A stretch of 7,049 nucleotides of DNA, from assembly GCA_913055965.1 (NCBI GenBank), contig CAJXKX010000104.1:1-7049 (forward strand), given 5' to 3'. A program made the position numbers and the translations under genes. Positions 1 to 5,125 of this stretch are shown here, one piece after another. Position 1 is the first letter of the stretch; the number at the start of each line of letters is the position of its first letter. Origin of the DNA: an uncultured Roseovarius sp. (GTDB taxonomy: Bacteria; Pseudomonadota; Alphaproteobacteria; Rhodobacterales; Rhodobacteraceae). The notes under the pieces are model-generated. The model saw nothing but the letters and a program-made list of their open reading frames with translations, ran no database searches and had not been told where the DNA came from.

Positions 1-474
1 GAACGCGACGCCCAGCGCCAGCGGCGCGATCTGGGGCACGTCGTAGACGACGGCGAGATCGGCCTCGGCGGCCAGCAGCCGCAGCAGGCAATCCTCGCGG
101 TTCTCCGAGCGCACGCGCACCGGGCGGGCCTGCCCCTCGGTCAGGGCGGCGACGATGGCGGGCGAATGGGTGGTGGTGATCGCGTGCTGGCAGGCGATGG
201 TGAGGCCCCGCGCGCCACCGCTCTGCGCCAGCCCGTCGCGCAACTGCCGCAGTTGCGCTGCGAGGCTTCGCATGGCGGGCAGGTGCGGCGCGATCTCGGG
301 CAAGAGCGTCAGCGGCTTGTGGCGGCGCTCGAAGAGCGGCACGCCCAGCGCCGCCTCGATGGCGCGCAGCCTGCGCGTCAGCGCGGGCTGGCTGACATGG
401 CGCAACTCTGCGGCACGCGCCAGCGATCCCGCATCGGCCACGGCAAGGATATCGTCAAGCCAGTCAAGGCGCAT
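1..474 (-). CDS. LysR-family transcriptional regulator (partial, N-terminal 158 residues)
   Basis: This is a DNA-binding transcription regulator of the LysR family, cut off by the left edge of the window. It reads from an ATG at 474-472 and stays open for 158 codons to base 1. Residues about 3-60 form the winged helix-turn-helix: the protein starts MRLDWLDDILAVAD, followed by SLARAAELRHVSQPALTRR (17-35) and LRAIEAALGVPLFER (36-50), which is the classic LysR pattern. The linker helix is at about 60-85. The effector-binding domain starts at about 90 (LTIACQHA) and includes ADLAVVYD (138-145). It is divergent from the cysteate lyase gene, the usual arrangement for a LysR activator and its target, so it probably controls that gene and itself. 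A role as the cysteate-responsive regulator is inference from position; the effector cannot be read from the sequence. The family call is secure. Confidence 0.93.
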   Translation of the reverse strand, partial: MRLDWLDDILAVADAGSLARAAELRHVSQPALTRRLRAIEAALGVPLFERRHKPLTLLPEIAPHLPAMRSLAAQLRQLRDGLAQSGGARGLTIACQHAITTTHSPAIVAALTEGQARPVRVRSENREDCLLRLLAAEADLAVVYDVPQIAPLALGVAF

Positions 475-476
475 AA

Positions 477-489
477 TGCGTGTCCTGCA
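477..489. promoter_or_regulatory. Candidate LysR-type binding box (T-N11-A) between the regulator and cuyA
   Basis: The gap between the divergent genes contains TGC-N7-GCA, an interrupted dyad (flanked by A and T, giving ATGC-N7-GCAT at 476-490) that fits the T-N11-A rule for LysR-type regulators. It lies 2 bp beyond the regulator's start codon and is centred about 60 bp upstream of the transcription start expected from the candidate cuyA promoter, the usual place for a LysR recognition site. The motif is short and could occur by chance, so the support is mainly positional. Confidence 0.4.
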
Positions 490-510
490 TGATCTGCGTC
501 AGGATTGGCA

Positions 511-538
511 TTGGACAGCCTGGATGTCACGCCATAAC
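511..538 (+). promoter_or_regulatory. Candidate sigma-70 promoter of cuyA
   Basis: A TTGGACA stretch at 511-517 (its last six bases TGGACA match TTGACA at five of six positions) is followed, 15-16 bases on, by CATAAC at 533-538, which matches TATAAT at four of six positions. Transcription would start near 545, leaving a leader of about 28 bases before the ATG at 573. No better pair was seen in the gap. Prediction by eye only. Confidence 0.35.
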
Positions 539-560
539 ATCCCGCAATCGCATATTAGCC

Positions 561-565
561 GGAGG
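561..565 (+). promoter_or_regulatory. Ribosome binding site deciding the cuyA start
   Basis: GGAGG lies 7 bases before the ATG at 573. This frame is open further upstream to a possible start at 480, but the extra 31 codons would read through the promoter region and have no Shine-Dalgarno in front, and the family's N-terminus (MHLARFPR) begins exactly at 573. Confidence 0.8.
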
Positions 566-572
566 TTCTCCC

Positions 573-1589
573 ATGCATCTCGCCCGCTTTCCCCGCCATT
601 TCCTCGCCCATCTGCCGACCCCGCTCGAACGGCTCGACCGGCTGACCGCCGAACTGGGCGGGCCGGAAATCTGGATCAAGCGCGACGATTGCACCGGCCT
701 CAGCACCGGCGGCAACAAGACCCGCAAGCTCGAATTCCTGATGGCCGAGGCCGAGGCGCAGGGCGCCGACATGGTGATGACGCAAGGTGCCACGCAATCG
801 AACCACGCGCGGCAGACGGCGGCCTTCGCCGCCAAGCTGGGGATGGATTGCCATATCCTGCTCGAGGACCGGACCGGCTCGAACAATGCCAACTACAACC
901 ACAACGGCAACGTGCTGCTCGATCACCTGCACGGGGCCACCACCGAGAAACGCCCCGGCGGCGGTGACATGAACGCCGAGATGGAAAAGGTCGCCGAGCG
1001 GTTCCGCGCCGAGGGCCGCAAGGTCTATACCATCCCCGGCGGCGGATCGAACGCCACGGGTGCGCTTGGCTATGTCAACTGCGCCTTCGAGATGCTGGCG
1101 CAGTTCAACGACCGGGGCCTCAAGGTGGATCACATCGTGCATGCCACCGGCAGCGCGGGCACGCAGGCGGGGCTGATCACCGGGCTCAAGGCGATGAACG
1201 CGCAGATTCCGCTGCTCGGTATCGGGGTGCGCGCACCCAAGCCCAAGCAGGAGGAGAACGTCTACAACCTCGCCTGTGCGACGGCGGAAAAGCTGGGCTG
1301 TGCGGGCGTGGTGGCGCGCGAGGACGTGGTCGCCAATACCGATTACGTGGGCGAGGGCTATGGCATCCCCACAGAGAGCGGGCTGGAGGCGATCCGCATG
1401 TTCGCCGAACTCGAGGCGATCCTGCTCGACCCGGTCTATTCGGCCAAGGGCGCGGCGGGCTTTATCGACCTGATCCGCAAGGGTCATTTCAAGAAGGGCG
1501 AGCGCGTGGTCTTCCTGCATACCGGCGGCGCGGTGGCGCTGTTCGGCTACGACAGCGCCTTCGACTTCTCGGGGCGCTGGACAAGCTGA
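573..1589 (+). CDS. cuyA: L-cysteate sulfo-lyase / D-cysteine desulfhydrase (PLP-dependent)
   Basis: This 338-residue enzyme belongs to the PLP fold-type II group of ACC deaminase and D-cysteine desulfhydrase. The CuyA branch converts L-cysteate to pyruvate, ammonia and sulfite in the cytoplasm, and members can also act on D-cysteine. The PLP lysine is Lys49 in GGNKTRKLE (46-54). QSNHARQ (75-81) holds the substrate-carboxylate contacts, ATGSAGTQAG (191-200) the phosphate cup, and Tyr263 (EGYGIP) and Tyr289 (DPVYS) are active-site tyrosines. Ser290 and Thr317 (HTGG) sit where ACC deaminases have Glu and Leu, so ACC deaminase is unlikely. The whole sequence closely resembles my memory of CuyA from Ruegeria pomeroyi. 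It stands alone between the divergent LysR gene and a terminator, so it looks like a monocistronic inducible gene; no sulfite exporter (CuyZ) is next to it in this window. D-cysteine desulfhydrase is the main alternative label. Confidence 0.88.
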   Translation: MHLARFPRHFLAHLPTPLERLDRLTAELGGPEIWIKRDDCTGLSTGGNKTRKLEFLMAEAEAQGADMVMTQGATQSNHARQTAAFAAKLGMDCHILLEDRTGSNNANYNHNGNVLLDHLHGATTEKRPGGGDMNAEMEKVAERFRAEGRKVYTIPGGGSNATGALGYVNCAFEMLAQFNDRGLKVDHIVHATGSAGTQAGLITGLKAMNAQIPLLGIGVRAPKPKQEENVYNLACATAEKLGCAGVVAREDVVANTDYVGEGYGIPTESGLEAIRMFAELEAILLDPVYSAKGAAGFIDLIRKGHFKKGERVVFLHTGGAVALFGYDSAFDFSGRWTS

Positions 1590-1612
1590 CACCTCCCAGG
1601 GCGCAGGCAAGC

Positions 1613-1640
1613 GAAAACCCCGCCGCGAAGCGGGGTTTTC
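1613..1640 (+). terminator. Rho-independent terminator after cuyA
   Basis: A perfect 11-bp stem, GAAAACCCCGC (1613-1623) with GCGGGGTTTTC (1630-1640), encloses a 6-base loop. It begins 24 bases after the cuyA stop codon. The T-run lies within the 3' arm, as is common in GC-rich bacteria, and the symmetry means it could also stop transcription from the other direction. It separates cuyA from pheT, so pheT should have its own promoter in the 58 bases that follow; I could not pick out a convincing one. Confidence 0.88.
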
Positions 1641-1698
1641 CATGCCCGCCATATCCGCTAAAGCGCGGGATGACCCGGCATTGCAGGCGGAAAGACAC

Positions 1699-4098
1699 AT
1701 GAAATTCACACTGTCCTGGCTCAAGGAACATCTCGACACCACGGCCACCGTCGAGGAGATCGCCGAAACCCTGACCGATCTCGGGCTCGAGGTCGAGGAT
1801 GTGAGCGACCCGGCGGCGCGGCTGCGCGATTTCACCATCGGCAAGGTTCTGAGCGCCGAGAAACATCCCGATGCCGACAAGCTGCGGGTCTGCCGGGTGG
1901 CAACCGATGCGGGCGAGACGCAGATCATCTGCGGCGCGCCCAACGCGCGCGAGGGGATCACCGTGGTGATCGCCAAGCCCGGCGTCTACGTGCCGGGCAT
2001 CGACACGACCATCGGCGTGGGCAAGATCCGCGGCATCGAAAGCCACGGGATGATGTGCTCGGAGCGCGAGATGGAATTGTCGGACGAGCATGACGGCATC
2101 ATCGAGTTGCCCTCGGGCGAGGTCGGCGAGCGATTCACCGACTGGCTGGCCGCGAACGACCCGGCCAAGGTGGACCCGGTGATCGAGATCGCGATCACGC
2201 CCAACCGCCCCGACGCGCTTGGCGTGCGGGGGATCGCGCGCGATCTCGCGGCGCGGGGTCTGGGCACGCTGCGGCCCGCGCCGACGGCGAATATCGAAGG
2301 GCAGTTCACCTGCCCCATCGGCATCACCATCGACGAGGATACAGCCGAGGGCGGCTGCCACGTCTTCGCCGGGCGGCTCATTCGCGACGTGCGGAACGGC
2401 CCTTCGCCCGCCTGGCTGCAGGACCGGCTGCGCGCCATCGGGCTGCGCCCGATCTCGGCGCTGGTCGATATCACCAATTTCTTCACCTACGACCAGAACC
2501 GCCCGCTGCACGTCTTCGACGCCGACAAGGTCGCGGGCGGCTTGAGGGTGCACCGCGCGCGAGGGGGCGAGACGCTGATCGGCCTCGACGAGAAGGAATA
2601 CACCTTCGGTCCCGGTCAGGTGGTGATCTCGGACGACACGGGCATCGAGAGCATCGGCGGCATCATGGGCGGGCTCGCCACCGGCTGCACCGAGGAGACG
2701 GCCAACGTGTTTCTCGAGGCGGCGGTCTGGGATCATATCCAGATCGCGACCACGGGCCGCGCGCTCAAGATCAATTCCGACGCGCGCTATCGCAACGAGC
2801 GCGGCATCGATCCGGCCTTCAACCACGAGGCGCTCGATCTCGCGACGCAGATGATCCTCGATCTGTGCGGCGGCGTGCCGTCGAACCGCGTGGTGGCGGG
2901 CAAGGTGCCCGATACCGCCCGCGCCTACCGGCTCGACCCCGCGCGGGTGCGCTCGCTGGTCGGCATGGACATCCCCGAGAGCGATCAGCGCCAGACGCTG
3001 ACGGCGCTCGGCTTCCGGCTCGAGGGCAACATGGCCCATGTGCCAAGCTGGCGTCCCGACATCCTGGGCGAGGCGGACCTTGTCGAGGAGGTCGCGCGGA
3101 TCGCCTCTCTGACCAGGTTGCAGGGGCGGCCGATGGCCCGGGTGCAGCCCGGCGTGCCCAAGCCGATCCTCAGCCCGATGCAGAAACGCGCGCAGATGGC
3201 ACGGCGCAGCGCGGCGGCGCTCGGCTATAACGAATGCGTCACCTACAGCTTCATCGACCACGAGGCGGCGGCGCTGTTCGGTGGCGGCGGCGAGGCCACG
3301 CAACTCGCCAACCCGATCAGTTCCGAGATGAGCCACCTGCGGCCCGCGCTTCTGCCGGGCCTGCTGCAGGCGGCGGCACGCAACCAGGCGCGCGGGATCA
3401 TGGATCTGGCGCTGTTCGAGGTGGGCCACGCCTTTCACGGCGGCGAGCCGGAGCAACAGAGCCTGCTGGTGAGCGGCATTCTGGTGGGCCGCGCCGCCCC
3501 CAAGGACGTGCATGGCAGCGCCCGCGCGGCCGATCTCTACGATGCCAAGGCGGATGCCGAGGCGATCCTCGCCGCCATGGGCGCGCCCGCCAAGGTGCAG
3601 ATCCTGCGCGGCGCGGGCGAGTGGTGGCATCCGGGGCGCCACGGCATGATCTGCCTCGGCCCCAGGAAGGTGCTGGGCGTGTTCGGCGAACTGCACCCGA
3701 AAGTGCTGCAGGCGCTCGACGTCAAGGGGCCGGTCGTGGCCTATGTGCTCTACCCCGAAGAGATCCCGCTGCCGCGCAAATCCTCGGCCACGCGCGGGGC
3801 GCTCGGGGTCAGCGACCTTCAGGCGGTGGAGCGCGATTTCGCCTTTGTCGTCGACCACGAGGTCGAGGCGCTGACCCTGGTCAATGCCGCCGCCGGGGCC
3901 GACAAGACCCTGATCGAGGATGTGCGCATCTTCGACGAGTTCATCGGCGGCAACCTGGGCGAGGGCAAGAAATCGCTGGCGATGACGGTGCGGCTGCAGC
4001 CCCGCGACACCACGCTCAAGGAGGCCGATATCGAGGCGGTTTCGGCGAAGATCATCGAGAAGGTCACCAAGGCCACGGGCGGCACGCTGCGCGGCTGA
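1699..4098 (+). CDS. pheT: Phenylalanine--tRNA ligase, beta subunit
   Basis: PheT is the beta chain of the alpha2-beta2 enzyme that charges tRNA-Phe in the cytoplasm; PheS carries the catalytic site. The 799 residues match the bacterial family length (about 795-800). MKFTLSWLKEHL is the standard N-terminus, followed by the OB-type tRNA-binding domain (about 39-148, with HPDADKLRVC and IICGAPNAREG), the B3/B4 editing region (about 210-390, with ISALVDITNF and GIMGG), the B5 domain (about 405-475, with WRPDILGEADLVEEVAR), the catalytic-like core (about 495-690, with NPISSEMSHLRPALLPGLL at 538-556), and the C-terminal FDX-ACB domain (about 706-798, with AVERDFAFVVD and FDEF). The ATG at 1699 is chosen by homology; GGAAAG lies 4 bases upstream. 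The frame is open 19 codons further, to 1642, but that begins right behind the terminator. pheS is not adjacent. YtoQ follows after 14 bases. Confidence 0.97.
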   Translation: MKFTLSWLKEHLDTTATVEEIAETLTDLGLEVEDVSDPAARLRDFTIGKVLSAEKHPDADKLRVCRVATDAGETQIICGAPNAREGITVVIAKPGVYVPGIDTTIGVGKIRGIESHGMMCSEREMELSDEHDGIIELPSGEVGERFTDWLAANDPAKVDPVIEIAITPNRPDALGVRGIARDLAARGLGTLRPAPTANIEGQFTCPIGITIDEDTAEGGCHVFAGRLIRDVRNGPSPAWLQDRLRAIGLRPISALVDITNFFTYDQNRPLHVFDADKVAGGLRVHRARGGETLIGLDEKEYTFGPGQVVISDDTGIESIGGIMGGLATGCTEETANVFLEAAVWDHIQIATTGRALKINSDARYRNERGIDPAFNHEALDLATQMILDLCGGVPSNRVVAGKVPDTARAYRLDPARVRSLVGMDIPESDQRQTLTALGFRLEGNMAHVPSWRPDILGEADLVEEVARIASLTRLQGRPMARVQPGVPKPILSPMQKRAQMARRSAAALGYNECVTYSFIDHEAAALFGGGGEATQLANPISSEMSHLRPALLPGLLQAAARNQARGIMDLALFEVGHAFHGGEPEQQSLLVSGILVGRAAPKDVHGSARAADLYDAKADAEAILAAMGAPAKVQILRGAGEWWHPGRHGMICLGPRKVLGVFGELHPKVLQALDVKGPVVAYVLYPEEIPLPRKSSATRGALGVSDLQAVERDFAFVVDHEVEALTLVNAAAGADKTLIEDVRIFDEFIGGNLGEGKKSLAMTVRLQPRDTTLKEADIEAVSAKIIEKVTKATGGTLRG

Positions 4099-4112
4099 GA
4101 AAGGAGGACACG

Positions 4113-4559
4113 ATGCTGAATGTCTATCTGTCAGGCGAGATTCACACCGATTGGCGCGAGCAGATCATCGCGGGGGCCGAGGGGCTCGACGTGGCGTTTT
4201 CCGCGCCCGTGACCGATCACGCGGCGAGCGACGATTGCGGCGTGGCGATCCTCGGCGAGGAGCCGGACAAGTATTGGCACGACCACAAGGGCGCGATGGT
4301 CAACGCCATCCGCACCCGCAAGGGGATCGCCGATGCCGATATCGTGGTGGTCCGCTTCGGCGACAAGTACAAGCAGTGGAACGCGGCCTTTGACGCGGGC
4401 TACGCCTCGGCGCTTGGCAAGTCGCTGATCATCCTGCAACCTCCCGAGCACGACCACGCGCTCAAGGAAGTGGATGCCGCGGCCCTCGCCGTCGCGCGCG
4501 AGCCGGCGCAGGTGGTGGATATCCTGCGCTACGTGCTGGACGGGACCCTGCCCGCCTAG
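4113..4559 (+). CDS. YtoQ-family protein (function unknown)
   Basis: This 148-residue cytoplasmic protein matches the YtoQ family, named after Bacillus subtilis YtoQ, whose members are almost all about 148 residues. The hallmarks are VYLSGEIHTDWREQI (4-18), the middle stretch NAIRTRKGIADADIVVVRFG (64-83), DKYKQWNAAFDAGYA (84-98) and GKSLIILQP (102-110). The fold is thought to resemble nucleoside 2-deoxyribosyltransferases, which bind a nucleotide between a SGE-type loop and a DAGYA-type helix, but no reaction is established that I know of. There is a strong AAGGAGG (4101-4107) 5 bases before the ATG. The start lies 14 bases past the pheT stop, so the two are almost certainly cotranscribed. 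The stop codon overlaps that of the convergent usp gene. Family call firm; function unknown. Confidence 0.9.
   Translation: MLNVYLSGEIHTDWREQIIAGAEGLDVAFSAPVTDHAASDDCGVAILGEEPDKYWHDHKGAMVNAIRTRKGIADADIVVVRFGDKYKQWNAAFDAGYASALGKSLIILQPPEHDHALKEVDAAALAVAREPAQVVDILRYVLDGTLPA
4556..4559. other. Shared CTAG: overlapping stop codons of two convergent genes
   Basis: The palindrome CTAG supplies the TAG stop of the YtoQ gene (4557-4559, plus) and the TAG stop of the usp gene (4558-4556, minus). The two coding regions therefore overlap by 4 bases, with no room for a terminator between them. Any transcript stop must lie inside the opposite gene. Confidence 0.95.
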
Positions 4560-4969
4560 CTGCGCACCACGTAGACCGAGCATTCGGCATGGGTCACGAC
4601 ATGGCTCGCCGTGGTGCCGAGCAGGTAATCCTGCACCTTGGGGTTGGCCGATTCCATCACGATCAGGTCGACCTTTCGCTCGTCGGCAAGCTTGACGATC
4701 TGGCGATGTACCGCGCCCTTGCGCACGATCAGTTCCACATCCACCCCCTCGGCGGGGTGGGCGGCGACGAATTTCTTGAGCTCCTCGCCCCAATACGTGT
4801 CTGAATTGTAGATGTTCAGGTTGCGCTCGATCTCGGGCGCGACGGTGGCGATGATGAGCCTGGCCCCCCGCCGCTGCGCCATCTCCACGGCCTCGGTATA
4901 GGCGTTGTACTCCACCTTCACGTGGCGCAGGTTGACGGGGCAAAGAATGAGCTTGGTCTGGCGCGGCAT
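4556..4969 (-). CDS. Universal stress protein (UspA family)
   Basis: This 137-residue single-domain protein has the UspA alpha/beta fold: beta1 KLILCPVNL (6-14), helix 1 VKVEYNAYTEAVEMAQRRGA (17-36), beta2 RLIIATVAPEI (37-47), VELIVRKGAVHRQIVKLADE (78-97), DLIVMES (101-107), and the C-terminal GTTASHVVTHAECSVYVVRS (118-137). Usps are cytoplasmic, usually dimeric, proteins raised by stress. Two signature sites are altered: the first-strand Asp that contacts adenine is Asn13 (PVN instead of VDG or VDF), and the GxxG before the GS/GT loop is absent (ESANPKVQDYLLGTT). ATP binding may therefore be weak or lost. The start is the ATG at 4969 with GGAGG (4978-4974) 4 bases upstream. The gene is convergent with the YtoQ gene and divergent from the MFS gene, so it is probably transcribed alone. 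Confidence 0.9.
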   Translation of the reverse strand: MPRQTKLILCPVNLRHVKVEYNAYTEAVEMAQRRGARLIIATVAPEIERNLNIYNSDTYWGEELKKFVAAHPAEGVDVELIVRKGAVHRQIVKLADERKVDLIVMESANPKVQDYLLGTTASHVVTHAECSVYVVRS

Positions 4970-4991
4970 GGGGCCTCCGGAAATTGCGGGT

Positions 4992-5009
4992 TCTGCGGAT
5001 ACTAGCAGA
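4992..5009. promoter_or_regulatory. Inverted repeat TCTGC-N8-GCAGA over the putative usp promoter
   Basis: An 18-bp dyad with 5-bp arms lies 23 bases before the usp start codon. Its central bases, read on the minus strand, contain TAGTAT, a four-of-six match to a -10 box, so a protein bound here could control usp. No clear -35 accompanies it. Weak, positional evidence only. Confidence 0.25.
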
Positions 5010-5067
5010 TTCGCCGCCCCGGCGCGCCCCCGCGACGACCCGTGGCAGGCAGGGGCGACACCGGTCG

Positions 5068-5082
5068 GCCCGCCGCGCGGGC
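5068..5082 (+). repeat. Short GC hairpin in the MFS upstream region
   Basis: GCCCGC-CGC-GCGGGC is a 6-bp stem with a 3-base loop, about 43 bases before the MFS start. It is followed by a pyrimidine-rich stretch (5084-5099) but not by a true T-run, so I do not call it a terminator. In GC-rich DNA such a stem can arise by chance. Confidence 0.3.
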
Positions 5083-5103
5083 AGTTTCCGCTTTCCTTCG
5101 CAC

Positions 5104-5124
5104 GGGTTTCGCGCGACGAAACCC
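5104..5124 (+). promoter_or_regulatory. Hairpin abutting the MFS start codon
   Basis: GGGTTTCG (5104-5111) and CGAAACCC (5117-5124) form a perfect 8-bp stem around a 5-base loop, ending one base before the ATG at 5126. It fills the space where a Shine-Dalgarno would stand, and none is visible. It could hide the start from ribosomes, act as a DNA operator, or be the outer end of a terminator-like element. The repeat itself is certain; its role is not. Confidence 0.45.
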
Positions 5125-5125
5125 C

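Noticed and set aside
480..572. Upstream start for cuyA giving 31 extra residues
   Set aside because: The extension would translate the promoter region and has no Shine-Dalgarno, whereas the ATG at 573 has GGAGG at proper spacing and matches the family N-terminus.
155..967. Plus-strand open frames through the LysR gene and the 5' part of cuyA
   Set aside because: They are out of frame with both real genes, span the divergent promoter region, and encode low-complexity Arg/Ala-rich peptides.
555..1976. A 473-codon minus-strand open frame across cuyA and the start of pheT
   Set aside because: It crosses the terminator and two real genes, has no ribosome site, and its composition is that of an antisense shadow.
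1489..3858. A 789-codon open frame on the minus strand opposite pheT
   Set aside because: It lies wholly antisense to an unmistakable pheT. Its product is rich in Arg, His, Ala and Gly with no recognisable domain, which is the usual shadow of a high-GC gene.
3234..4112. N-terminal extension of the YtoQ frame back into pheT
   Set aside because: The upstream part is an out-of-frame shadow of pheT. The YtoQ family starts at the ATG at 4113, which has an ideal AAGGAGG.
5042..5125. GTG start for the MFS gene giving 28 extra residues
   Set aside because: There is no ribosome site, the extension runs through two hairpins, and MFS proteins of this length normally begin just before the first membrane helix, as from 5126.
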